NCBI GenBank assembly: GCA_029204225.1
Contig: CM055104.1
Span: forward strand, 56,262,264-56,326,263
Source: Diphasiastrum complanatum
Lineage: Eukaryota > Streptophyta > Lycopodiopsida > Lycopodiales > Lycopodiaceae
Direction: 5' to 3'
DNA length: 64,000 bases
Shown: positions 32,701 through 45,569 of the stretch, in pieces
Layout: each line of letters begins with the position of its first letter
How positions within the stretch are numbered: the stretch's first letter is position 1
Translations under genes and position numbers: made by a program
Notes under the pieces: model-generated
The model's input: the letters and a program-made list of their open reading frames with translations, nothing else
Database searches by the model: none
What the model was told of the DNA's origin: nothing

Positions 32701-32849
32701 CCATAACTTTCAAACGACACCTATGTTTGGCATTTCGACCGAACCACCATCTCCCCAAAGCCTTAGAGACTGAAAAAAAAATTCAAAAAATAAAACTCAT
32801 ACCAATAGAAAGCCCTTTTTATACTGAGTCTCCACCTTCACTTCCTTCA

Positions 32850-32960
32850 ACACCCTAAAAAATCCAAAAACACCAAAAACCCTAAAAAATCCAAAAACAC
32901 CAAAAACCCTAAAAAAATCCAAAAACACCAAAAATTCGATGAAATCCAAAAACACCAAAA
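32850..32960 (+). repeat. 27-bp A-rich tandem repeat, 3-4 copies
   Basis: Units of aaccctaaaaaatccaaaaa plus caccaaa repeat just upstream of the gag start (32998). The ccctaaa words are part of this unit, not a telomeric array. Confidence 0.8.
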
Positions 32961-32997
32961 ACACATACCCAACACAAAAACAACACAACAGTACCCA

Positions 32998-33621
32998 ATG
33001 GCCGACAATACAGATCCTGACATCCCAGAAGATGATCCATATGAGATCAGGTCCCCTGTAGCTGAACAAATTAGACGTCATATGTTCTACCGAATGCGGG
33101 CCCAAATACATGAGCCATCCACAAACCCATTCAAGGGACAAGAACCTGATAGAGCTGAGTCTTCACGAGCACGAGCCTATTCTTATGGTGCTGACCCCTC
33201 CCAGGCCAGAACCAACCTTAATGGTGTTTCTGCTACCCACCATGCTCACTTTGAAAGATGTACACCCAAGCTAGATCTACCAAAGTTTGACGGTAGTTCG
33301 GACCCTCAAAGATTTTTGCAAATCTTTGAGAATGCATGTGATGTGTATGGCGAAACATCTCCCGATGCTATGGTCCAACTGTTTTCAATGACCATGATCA
33401 CTAAAGCACGTGATAGGTTTTTCAACCTTGATCGTGAAGATAAGACAGACTGGTCAATCTTGAAAGAGTCCTTTATCAAGCATTTTAAGCCCTTTCACTT
33501 GATCGAGAGTCCTTTTGTCAAATTGAGTAACATCAAGATGGCAAAGGATGAACGTGTACGGGACTATATCGAGCGTTTCAAATGCCTCAAAAGTCAAGTA
33601 CAGGAACAGCCCTCTGAATAG
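32998..33621 (+). CDS. Gag of a gag-only (TR-GAG-like) gypsy element, capsid part
   Basis: A 207-codon open frame starting MADNTDPDIPEDDPYEIRSP. It carries a retrotransposon gag domain: HFERCTPKLDLPKFDGSSDP, RFLQIFENACDVYGETSPDA, WSILKESFIKHFKPFHLIES and KMAKDERVRDYIERFKCLKS. The TAG at 33619-33621 is followed by the same frame (WFLVDLPRWIGCELKSNDEY, YTSLKLAMSDAIKN), which is also gag-like. The stop is therefore probably a mutation, or possibly suppressed. Gag would form virus-like particles that package element RNA. Confidence 0.85.
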   Translation: MADNTDPDIPEDDPYEIRSPVAEQIRRHMFYRMRAQIHEPSTNPFKGQEPDRAESSRARAYSYGADPSQARTNLNGVSATHHAHFERCTPKLDLPKFDGSSDPQRFLQIFENACDVYGETSPDAMVQLFSMTMITKARDRFFNLDREDKTDWSILKESFIKHFKPFHLIESPFVKLSNIKMAKDERVRDYIERFKCLKSQVQEQPSE

Positions 33622-34090
33622 ATGCTCATCATCTGGTTTTTAGTCGACCTTCCAAGATGGATTGGATGCGAGCTTAAATCCAATGATGAATACACGAGTC
33701 TAAAGTTAGCTATGTCTGATGCCATCAAGAATTAAGACGAAGGATCAGATGTTGACGAATCCAAGGAAAGACGAGCACCACGTGATCCTCCCCGTGATTC
33801 GAAGCCGATCTAAGATACCCGAGATCAGCTTTGGAAATCCCAGTTGGAGCTGTTTAATAAGCAACATCAACTACAGATGGAGAAACTCACCAATGAGTTT
33901 CAAGCTACCCTAAAGTCTATCCAAAGCAGTATGTCTGGTCATTCCTACATAGGTACCTTATAGACAAAAAACAATATGGTGCCCACACTGCCGGGCTACG
34001 CCTCCTGTTGATGCTTGTCCTTCATATCGACCTATTCAAGCACATACAGTTCAACCATATGAAGAACACCCATCACAATCTAGAAATGCC

Positions 34091-34345
34091 TTGCCTTATC
34101 ATGAATATCCACCAGCAAGTCCAAAACCACTAGCCATACAAGATGGCTACGCCATTATACAAGGGCCACTGCACACCAGATGTTTCATCTGTGGTGAAAC
34201 TGGCCACTTCATGGCTGATTGTCCAGTCAAGACCAAGTACCATGTTGAGTGTCCTGAATGTATCAGAAAACACAGTTTCAAAGACTGTCCAAAACAACCA
34301 ACTAAGATCCTACCTACCCGTCACATCAGTTATGAATCACAATAG
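34091..34345 (+). pseudogene. Gag nucleocapsid with CCHC knuckle (continuation)
   Basis: In a separate frame, RCFICGETGHFMADCPVKTK gives a perfect CX2CX4HX4C knuckle, followed by a second CXXC...H...C cluster (CPECIRKHSFKDCPKQ). 33622-34090 connects it to the capsid part with stops and frame changes. No protease, RT, RNase H or integrase motif follows. Confidence 0.8.
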
Positions 34346-36640
34346 GATCCTCATGACAACACCACACGAGCACCATAGCAACCAACAGTTAAACCTGCTG
34401 CTCAATCGATAAGTTTCTTGCAAACTTCTACTACATCACCAACAATACACCAGCTCCATAATGAAAAAAGACAATATGAAATGAGTCCTTGTTGAAAGAA
34501 AGTGAAACCGATATTCCGTCATCTGCTACAATGTCCAACCAAGAGCAACCTCCACAGGGAATTGGCAGTTTTTCTCCCCTTCTACAACCTCAAATCTATT
34601 TTCCTTTCCACATGCTGATAAGATTTCCAATGTGCCAATCCACAATAAATCTAGGATTCGGAAATCCATATAGAGATTCGGTTCTGAATCTCTTGTTTAG
34701 AGAGGTCCTCTGGACATAGTACCTCAACCATACCTACATCTCAAGCTATATCTTACAACATCTGCTATCAATGATGGTAGATTTAGGGTAACCAATCCTG
34801 TCTTGTTTTGACAAGGGCATGTCAGAAAGTCACATTACTCTACAAAACAACTAAAATATTGCAACTATCAAGGTACATTATCAATGTTGATAAATGCAAG
34901 TTTTGTTCGACAAGTGCTATACAGTTCTCACTCTCTGTAACGTTTGTTTATTTCCTTGTTTCTCTTCACCTATTTTGTGTGATTGATTTTACCACAATGA
35001 GAAATAGCTACTGCACGAGAGTCTTCTATAGAGCATCTCCAGAACACATTTTCATTCATCTATCCATCTTCAGATTCCCTTGTATAGCAGTTTAGAATTT
35101 TTGAGAAATATGAGATGTACATGTCAAATTAGAGTTTATTCCTGCATCTCATTGCCATATTATTTTTTGAGTCAACTACAGCAAGACTGAAACAAATCTA
35201 GTTAAAATTTATTCAATCTTTTGACCAGTCACATGTTCAACGTGTTTCAACTACGTGTTCCACACGTCGATCCAATCTTGAGCATGAATAGTTACCAGCA
35301 ACAACATCCCCACCGACCGATTTTGGGGGGGGGAGAGAGTAGATTTGCTTGGATCCACTGGAGCAGTTGCGCTGCTAGCAACAACATCAGCAAGATCGAC
35401 AGCCAAGGTCACAAGTCTAATATGAAAAAGACAAGGCTAAAGAAGGCAGATGGGTAATCCAAAGAGACTCAATCAGAAGAAGTACTTAGTCACAACGAAG
35501 ATCCTTCAGAAAGGGCAACACAAACATTGGAAAATCAGTCTCCTTCTTCAACTAGCCTCTTGTCATACATCTGCATACATTCTCATGACTATTGCCCACA
35601 CCATCTACCAATGTCACCACCACCACCCTTCCTTCCATCTGTTTGTTTATCATCATTTCACTGTTCTTCTGAGAAATCTCTAGTTTTTTATAGTCTTACC
35701 GAGGCAGCTGATAGATCATTGCAAGTGTCTTGCGGAGACCAACTACCACCTATATTGGTTGTTCAGCCGGAAAAGACCTACAAAAGCAAGCAAAGCAGCC
35801 AGAACAAATAAAGAAAAAGATCTGAGAAGCTGAGGAGGAAAGGACAAAACTTAAGCAACAGATGAGTCAGATCAACCTTGATCAAAAGGAACTCTCTAGA
35901 GTAATGATAGTTGAATCCCCTCTTATGAAGCCTAAAGAGATCCAAAAGTAATGTATCAAAAGAAAGAGCTACAGAAAATGAAAGATGAAGACATCCGTGA
36001 ACCTGGAAATAAAGCAAACTCCTCACCCAACAAGTGGTGGTCAAAGATCGACATTACAAGGGTCCAAGGCTGCAACTGTAGAACTATCAGTTCCTTCACC
36101 CTACCACCAAGCCTTCATCATGTTTCCTTACCGTTACCAAACCGTCCATCCAAAACTGTTTCTACCACCAAATTTTTGATGATGAGTCCATCCCCTTGAG
36201 ACTGATAACCAAGATTTGTGCTACCTATCAGAAAAGAGCATCGACAAGATTGGAACTTCAACTGAAAAAAGAATTGCGAAAATGCCTAGAAGCAATATGG
36301 AGGATACAACCTCCCAGAAGTTAGAATCTACCTAGAAACTAGAAGTGAAATCATCCATGGCAGATGCAACGAAAGAAAGAGACACGAGGAAAGCATTTGA
36401 GCATGCAAGTTATGAAGCTGCTGAGAGCTCTCCAATTTTGAGAATGTCAACCACCTATAGAAATAAGACATTCTAATCTCCAATTGTGGCAATTTGTGAA
36501 AAACAATTTTTGTGATAAAGACTGGCGACAATAAGCACTTGGCTTTATGCAAGCGAACGAGGATCTACGCTTTTCCAAGTGACGATCGAAGATGCCAATG
36601 CAAAGCAGAGCGACATCGTCATAGGTCCTACAACACATTA
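34346..36640 (+). other. Non-coding internal region of the gag-only element
   Basis: About 2.3 kb without any recognisable polymerase domain in six frames. Short frames rich in Ser/Pro (35527-35811) and Lys/Glu-rich stretches (35800-36010) look like residue of a degraded or never-coding filler. It includes a G run at about 35323-35333. Confidence 0.6.
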
Positions 36641-36652
36641 GGGGTGGGATGA
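36641..36652 (+). other. Polypurine tract
   Basis: ggggtgggatga, almost all purine, directly precedes the right LTR start TGTTGGCTG, as expected for plus-strand priming. Confidence 0.7.
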
Positions 36653-37820
36653 TGTTGGCTGATTTTGTCGAATCCCCAAGATACTCGAACAGAGCAACTC
36701 AAGAGCACCTCTCACCTTAGACCGAGGAGGTCTCTGAGAAGGCTAGACTAATGAAGACTGAGAGCTGAGTATGAGAGTCGAGAAATGCTAGTTAGTAATA
36801 ACAAGTAAGAACTATGTAAGCCTCATGGTGAATCCCAGAAGATGGAATGACCATGTAGGAATTAGTATTTCTAAGCAAATGTAATACATGCAAGTAGACC
36901 TCTCTTAAAGAAAGTAGAGTGAGCCATTTTTTGATGGTGACCTCTAGTGGAGAGCAATATTCCACTTGTAATTTGTGAAATGTGGAAATTCCACTAGGAT
37001 GCCACCTAAGGAGCTCTCTTGCTTATTTAAGAAACTCCCTCTTTGTGAAGAGGAGCTTTTTGTGTATTGTATCAACTCCATGCTAAAATGAGAAGAGCCT
37101 CCATGAGTTAGATGCATCTATTGAGCTCCTTGATCATGATGGTTTCCTTGAGTGATGCCCCTATGATCATGCCCTTTCATTCATATTGTGTGTGGTTGTG
37201 GATTTAGAGTGGATTAGTTTTCTTGCTTTTCTAGTTGTGGATTAGATTTCTTGTTTTCTTGTGGATTAATGTAGGAGCCAGCATTCAAGTAAACTAAATA
37301 GGCTAGAAATGTGGCATAAATCTTGCATATTCTCTAACATTCTAGTTCTTGATGTTCTTGGGATATCCAAGAATCAAAAGGCTGGTTAGTTTCTTGATTC
37401 TTGGACTTCTAACATGCTGTAGTTTAGTTCTTGTTTCTTGTTTATCAGTTATGCAAATGTAGCTCAGTTTAGTATAGTTTAGAATCTGATTTTAATCCGT
37501 TCTTAGAGTAAGTGGCAGTAGAATCTATAGAACGTTCATTTGGGCTGCACTCTGTTCTGTGAAAGAGCATTCTAGGCTTGCATCTTTATGTAGAATGTAA
37601 GTGCGTCCAAGAGTGACACCCCTGAGTAGTCCTCTGACAGGCATGACAAAGAAATATACTACAACGAAACTTTGTCCCTTCTACCTGGGTTGGCATCGTA
37701 AAATCAAGAAACCATCTAACGAATGTCATGAAGCCTGATAACAGGCAGATACGGTCCTGAAGAAGAAGCAAGTAAAGAAAACGTGTTAACAGATCCTCTG
37801 GAGCCGGGGACCTGTAAACA
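36653..37820 (+). mobile_element. Right LTR of gag-only element (1168 bp)
   Basis: TGTTGGCTGATTTTG to CCTGTAAACA. Uninterrupted copy of the left LTR. At 37681-37690 it preserves the empty site of the nested copia (cctgggttgg). It is followed by gtcac, the target duplication, and then by the outer copia gag. Confidence 0.93.
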
Positions 37821-37991
37821 GTCACCCTCCTCTAGTTTCAGGTCTGCACCTTCTACCACATCCCAAAGATCTCTATCTATCAACATCATTCTAAGTTTTA
37901 ACTTCCAGATGTAGAAGTTAGGACCATTGAATTTGTCAATGACTCTAGTTTCATTGAGTGATGAAGATGAAGAGCTACCTATATGAGACAT
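37821..37991 (-). pseudogene. Outer copia gag, N-terminal part
   Basis: From ATG at 37991: MSHIGSSSSSSLNETRVIDK, FNGPNFYIWKLKLRMMLIDR and DLWDVVEGADLKLEEGD, the standard copia gag start. It is cut exactly at the inserted LTR; the rest continues at 26384. Confidence 0.92.
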
Positions 37992-38040
37992 GATAACAAT
38001 ATACAAAATAGAACAAACTTAATCTCTCGGCTTATTTGAG

Positions 38041-38057
38041 CTACGCACTGATACCAA
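38041..38057 (-). other. Primer-binding site of outer copia
   Basis: Minus strand TTGGTATCAGTGCGTAG, a variant of the initiator-Met site, 2 nt from the LTR end and 50 nt before the gag start. Confidence 0.8.
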
Positions 38058-38059
38058 TC

Positions 38060-39457
38060 TGATGGGGCAAGGGAGATAGGAAGAATGAGAATGGAGAAGA
38101 GAGCATAAATACTATGGAACAGCTCTCCCATTCTAATCGGCTGCTAGGTGCAAAAACAGTCTAATAGACAGCTTATGCTAAAAGATAATCACAGCTTTAT
38201 GCGTTCTGATTGCCCAATAGAATCTTAAAAACTAGTTCATACTCTAAAACAAGAGTACAATCCATCGAAGAGATTAGAGATGGTTTGTGCGTGGTACTAC
38301 TGAAATCAGATTCAATGTGAAGTATAGTTTTGAAATAATGGAAGAGCGGTATGATATCGCGAGTTCCTCAGGCGTCAAAGATAGCCATCATCTGATCAGA
38401 AACTGAGGAGTCGTAGACGTCCATGTTCTGATGAGAGTGAGTATATAAACACGATCAAACAACAATGAAAGTGCATTCAATCACAACAAGCATTCATCTA
38501 CATTTTACATAGATAAAGACATGCTACTGCTATATTACACTGAAGCACAATACAAATAGCAATTACAACCAAAATTGACGACATAATTAGGAGGCTCAAA
38601 TAATGCATCTCATGGGCGGAGCAACCAACAATTTGTGCTTGGATGATTTATTTATAGATTTCATCCATGTATTAATTACAATAAATGATTGTGACCTAAT
38701 TAGATAAGCTGTTGTACTTGGAAGTATATGGCTTCTATGACAATTGTACATTGTCAACCCATAGAAAATGTTGACGTGGACAAGGGCGTTGCAAATTCTC
38801 TCACTTCGCTTTATAAGGGAAGTGATTTTCTCTTACTTCACAAATTTGGGAAGTGGCTGAAAACGTTCCTCGTTGAAAAATAGACAACCTTCGGCATTTT
38901 CTCTCTCTTTGGGATTTTGCGAAAAAATTGAAGGAGCCCTAAAACAGTTCAAGTCTTGAAGTAGATGACCGTCGAAAATTTTCTTTCTCTTCGTCTTTTT
39001 TGTGAAAAACTGAAGGTGTTAAAAAATAGTTGAACCTTAAACTGTGACAAAATAGTTTAAACTTTGAACTGTGCTATTTTCGCATTTCGGGGAAATGCGA
39101 AAAAGGTGACACTGTGAAAACATAGTTCATTTCTGCAGACTGTTGCGAAAGTAATGTATTTTTGCATACTTGTTTCGAATGCTAATTTCGTGGAAGTCAT
39201 TGAAGATGGCCAAGTCTTCAGTGACTTCAAGTTATTGAACTTAACATCTGAACTTGAAATTATGATAGGATTGGTTACCCTTTGCTGGAGATCAGTCGAA
39301 AGTCCGTTGTAGACGTTTTTCAAATAAATTGGCTGTCTAAGTTTGTGATTCCTGCAGGTTTCATCTGATCCTAGATCAATGATCAATAAACATGCAGAAT
39401 CATGAAATAGAAATTAGTCATTCACCAAGGAGACAACTGTGGGCTTAATTTCCAACA
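38060..39457 (-). mobile_element. 5' LTR of outer copia (1398 bp)
   Basis: On minus it starts TGTTGGAAATTAAGCC (39457), a classic copia LTR start, and ends CCCCATCA next to the primer site. The 6-bp ends TGTTGG/CCATCA are near-inverted. No second LTR is present in the window, so the outer limit rests on the start motif only. Confidence 0.7.
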
Positions 39458-40030
39458 GAGGCCCCCAAGGGGACTTACTAGGCCTCACATTACACATCTT
39501 AAGATAGTTTTCAACTGTCTATAAACTTCATCTCTGGAAGTTGTTCAGAAAACACATCGTTAAATTTTTCTAAGTCTCCTAAATGTTTCACCTTCCGTTG
39601 AATTTTCTTGTTTTAGGGTGTTAGACATTAACTCCATTTGGAAGTTATAATATTGTAAATTGCATTTCTCACGGTAAGTGAAATTCTTCAACCAACATAA
39701 ATAAGAATTACAATCAACAACATCCATACATTTAACAGTTTCCAAAGCAGAAAGCATATAAGGAGAAGAAATATCCACATTTCCATTCAATTCAATGAGT
39801 TAGCCGTTATGCAAAAACAGCAAACTATGAGTTACACAGTTTTCTTTAACGACTCATTCCTCTCATAGAACCACTCCTTACCAAGTATAATGTCTACTTT
39901 ATCTAAATTCGTTACATGGAAATCTAATTTATCTTTATAACCCTGAATTTGTAAAGGAAGGCATGGAACTATTCGGTCCCAAACTTGGCTTTCTGCAAGT
40001 ATAAAGGATTATAAGATCCAGTCAGATTTC
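39458..40030 (-). pseudogene. Gypsy protease-to-RT linker relic
   Basis: On minus, CLPLQIQGYKDKLDFHVTNL and KVDIILGKEWFYERN match the retropepsin C-terminal half (xVILGxxWL). After stops comes FNDVFSEQLPEM, the VFxEELP motif before gypsy RT. The RT itself is not present; the outer copia LTR begins where it should start, so that element probably inserted here. Confidence 0.65.
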
Positions 40031-40042
40031 TTTAAATCGTTA

Positions 40043-40138
40043 CTGAATCTTGTGAAGTCTATGGTGAAGTTAATCTAGAAGACAAACTTAAACTCTTCCC
40101 TATGTCTTTGACTGGTGTTGTTCAACATTGGTTTTACT
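40043..40138 (+). pseudogene. Gypsy/copia gag fragment on the opposite strand
   Basis: LEDKLKLFPMSLTGVVQHWF matches the conserved capsid motif (KLxxFPxSLxGxAxxWF), followed by a stop. It faces away from the adjacent minus-strand protease relic, implying a rearranged junction near 40035. Confidence 0.6.
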
Positions 40139-40563
40139 AAATAAATAAGTGGGTCCCGCCACTTAAACTACTGTTGGCCAAGCCTTACCAAAGGGCCCCG
40201 CCACAATACACTGTACAATAAGGACTAATAAAGTGCGAGGGAACCAGCTTCCTGCATGTATAAGCCCGACCCAATGAACACATTAATTAAATAGTGTAAG
40301 TTGTGTTCTAGTGACTTGGGCCCTAGGTGCAAATAAAATAATTTAAAGGCCAAAATCTAAGTTACAAGGTTGAGTCAAAGTCAAATGGTGGTAAGTGAGG
40401 TGTGCTTCTTTGTGCACCACTAGATCTTTTGTGTCTCTTTAAAGCTAGGATTTCAATCCTTGCCACTTCAAGCCAATAGGATGAATAGGGCAAGGGCCTC
40501 CCCAAGAATGAAAGAGCACCATTTGTACTTATTTGACATTCTCAATTCTAGGAAGAAACTTTG

Positions 40564-40568
<5 letters not shown>

Positions 40569-40623
<55 letters not shown>
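40569..40623. repeat. (CT)n microsatellite, 55 bp
   Basis: Pure CT run just upstream of the copia RNase H on +; it ends 20 bp before the first recognisable RNase H-linker codons. Confidence 0.95.
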
Positions 40624-40626
<3 letters not shown>

Positions 40627-40644
40627 TCTCTTCATACTATGTAG

Positions 40645-41452
<808 letters not shown>

Positions 41453-41475
41453 AATAGATAACTTTTTATGAGGAG

Positions 41476-42024
<549 letters not shown>

Positions 42025-42025
42025 A

Positions 42026-42041
42026 TGGTATCACAGCAAGG
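42026..42041 (+). other. Primer-binding site following that LTR
   Basis: TGGTATCACAGCAAGG, one change from TGGTATCAGAGCAAGG. The following leader (to about 42440) matches the inverse of 49281-49594. A primer site after an LTR that itself follows RNase H implies a tandem element arrangement. Confidence 0.75.
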
Positions 42042-42439
42042 AATGGCTAACCCCTAAGAATTTGAGCATGCAATTTGAATTACAGATAGAATTTTATTTC
42101 TGTTTTTGTTTTGTGAAATGTAAAATAAAGAGATTACTTTTTGCTGGAAATCTTAGTTTTGTACCCATTTATGTTATGTTTTAAGGAGAGACACATTCTC
42201 TTTGTTTGTTTTTCAAAAAACGAATAATGAGAGGGACATTGTTTGCTTGATGATTATGTATTGAATGTGCAATATGTTTGGAGTGCACACAATCTTGGTG
42301 TGGATCTAAGGTGTTCAATTCCATTTCTGTTGAAAGCATTTTGCTTTTTGGCTTCATTATTGAGTGCTTCAATGGTGGATCTTAGTGAAGGCTTGATGTT
42401 CTTAAAGATTAGTGATGTTAGCATGCATCACATGTAGAG

Positions 42440-43239
42440 TGCTTCGCCGTAAGTGCACTAATGAGCGTTTGTTTGTTGTCTATTTTCATTGAGATCATAC
42501 CACAAAAGTTTGCAAATGTGCACAAGGCCCTTGGAGTGGCCAGCAAAACCAAGATGCTAAACGAGTTGCCTCCGATGCAGAAAGAAAATTGTATCGATTC
42601 AATGGACTATAGTAGCCACAAATAGCCTGATGGTTAGGCCATGGTAAGCTAGAGAGGTGAGTAAGGAAGGCCCTAAAGGAGTTTATAAAGATTCAAATAA
42701 TAGTGTTATCCAATAAGAAAGGCAGCTCAAAAATTGTGCTCTAAGGTCTAGGAAACACAATAATAACAAAACGTTCTGGATTTCTATTGAGAATTCGTAT
42801 ATCTCTCCTTTAGAGATTGAATTGAACATTGCAAAAATTCCAAGCCATGCAAAATATTGAAATTTTAGTGATTGTCATTTGCAACAATTGTAATGGTAAT
42901 CAAACTTATTGTGGTTACGCAATTTAGTATGTCAAACATAATGTGGGTAGGGTTGCCTAACAACACAAAAGTTGTTCATTAATTTTCTATGAGTGAAAGT
43001 TTGAACTTAGTAGCCCAAAACCATTGTGCTAGACCTATGAAACACCATTGTGCAGTCAATATCTCGCCTCAACTTCAAACACCAAAGTAAGGCATGGACT
43101 GTTACAACTTACATTTGCATGCTAACCAAAATTTGAGATGGACTAGATGCATAGTTTGGTGTGAAATTGACTTCACGTTGCCCTTTGATGCTACATCCAT
43201 AGAGCCATAGAAATCGAGTCAACAAAATATTTGCAACAA
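42440..43239. other. Unassigned stretch
   Basis: No gene or element end recognised between the copia leader and the next LTR-like block. Confidence 0.4.
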
Positions 43240-43810
<571 letters not shown>

Positions 43811-44985
43811 CCCTCCCTTGAGCCAAACATCCACAAAAAATTTGCAAAACAAATTGCTCACTACATCCTATCCAAGTGTTATGCCAAGGGTAATATCCCT
43901 CCCTGAATTTGCAATTGCATCTACAAACTGCTACAATAGTGGGTGTCACCTATCTGTAGATCCATCTCCTAGGTTTCTTGGTACTAAGATTAGCATTCTT
44001 GACAAAATCTCCTTAATCCCATAGAAGATAAAGTACATATGCTCACAAGTTTAAAAATGAAAATCATCTCAATCATCATTAGATTTAATAGGTTCAGTTG
44101 TTAAGTTTACCTCCTCTTTGTCCTTGTCAATAAACAAATTAGCCATTCACTAACTTGTGCCATGGAGAGAATTCCCCTTGGATCCAAAAAATCCAATTCA
44201 CAATTGAAACTAACCAACTACATCATTAAACAAATTGTTCCAAATAAACAATGTTCCTTTCTTAGTACTTTGATAAATCCCCGCAAAAGACTTATTAAGT
44301 AGGTAGGCTATTCAATTGACGTCTTTGAGCTTCATTAGCCACTTCAAGAACATAGAAACAAAAGATATGACTTGAAACTGGCAACAATATTCACAAATTA
44401 GCTTGCTAGAGATTTAGAAGCTAAAACAATTGCACACCAATTAGCTCACTTTTAATGCATTTTCAAGTCTTTAAAAATTGCAGTTCGAGCACTTAAAACA
44501 AGACTAACTTTGTCATTTAAGGGTTTAAACCACCAACAATGAAGTTCAAAAGTTTGTCTTGAATTTTTTAAAACTTCACAGAAGTAGATGCTAGTCAAAC
44601 TCACAATGAAGTCTTGTCAATAAATCACCGCAATTATGTTTCTACTAAAAAATTTCAAATATTAAGTAGAATGACAAAACTTCACAGCTCTTCACTTTGA
44701 AATAATGCTTTTCATTTGACAAGGTGAAGTAGATAAAGATATTCTATTCTCCTTGTTAATAAGTCTCCACCCAAGTCATGTTTCACAAGTTCATATGACT
44801 CTTTTCATGTATCCTTTGATTCGGCTAGAGTTTTTGTCTTGGTGATGGGCTATTTAGGGCTTATAATAGCTGTTAGTTTGAGAAAGGGGAGAGAACATCA
44901 TGCTTAAGCTCTGGATTCAGAGATAATCTCTGATCTAATTGCAAATCATCACCATCCATGATGTAGATCTCCAAAAACGAAGGTC
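43811..44985. other. Unassigned stretch
   Basis: Probably retroelement-derived because it sits upstream (on minus) of a polypurine-like tract and LTR, but no RNase H or other domain could be read. Confidence 0.35.
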
Positions 44986-45079
44986 TATCTAAGTGCAACA
45001 AACCGCCACATGATGATACAACCGGTCAGACACTCTAAATGTATATGCGCCGCCTACGGAGTTGGCAATGGATCTATCT

Positions 45080-45420
45080 AGATTCAACCCCAGAGATGCA
45101 AAGGCCAAGGAGTTACCTTCTTCCTCAAAAAGAGATGAGTGAAAACATCTTAGGTCTCGTAGATGCTTGTAAGTGTATCCCACGCTTCTTTGGAGGTGGT
45201 GTAGTTGGATACATGAGCGATTTGAGTGTCTTTTAGGTTCAGGAATACAATGGCAAGTGCTTTGCCATCCTTTGTGTCCCATGCCGGAAGTAGTTCAGGT
45301 TCTGCCGGTTTGCTATTGAACCGTTTACGTATCCCCAAAGCTCCTTCTTGATCAAGATCATCCTCATCATAAGTCTCCACATGTGGAAGTCATCTTAGTT
45401 GAATTTGTTGATCAAACAGA
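45080..45420 (-). pseudogene. Copia gag N-terminus
   Basis: Two frames on minus: FHMWRLMMRMILIKKELWGY (about 45395 down), then after a shift PAWDTKDGKALAIVFLNLKD and TQIAHVSNYTTSKEAWDTLT ending SIYET. Motif order matches other copia gags here. Downstream similarity stops near 45150. Confidence 0.85.
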
Positions 45421-45553
45421 TCTTTGAGGTTTAACCTTCCATTTTAATCGAGTAGCAAAGATAAAACACAAACTAAATAAGTCAGCTCTATAGAACCAAA
45501 AACATGTTAAGTTTTATTATAAGTCCTAAACTCTAGTAGTCCAATAAACATGT

Positions 45554-45566
45554 GGCTCTGATACCA
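45554..45566 (-). other. Primer-binding site
   Basis: Minus strand TGGTATCAGAGCC, 3 nt from the LTR end. A second primer-like word (tctgataccaca) occurs within the LTR near 45625. Confidence 0.9.
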
Positions 45567-45569
45567 CTT

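Noticed and set aside
32850-32960. Telomeric CCCTAAA repeats
   Set aside because: The word recurs only as part of a 27-bp A-rich unit, not as head-to-tail heptamers.
34346-36640. Hidden pol gene in the gag-only element
   Set aside because: I looked for protease DSG/DTG, RT YxDD, RNase H and integrase HHCC/DDE motifs in all frames and found none.
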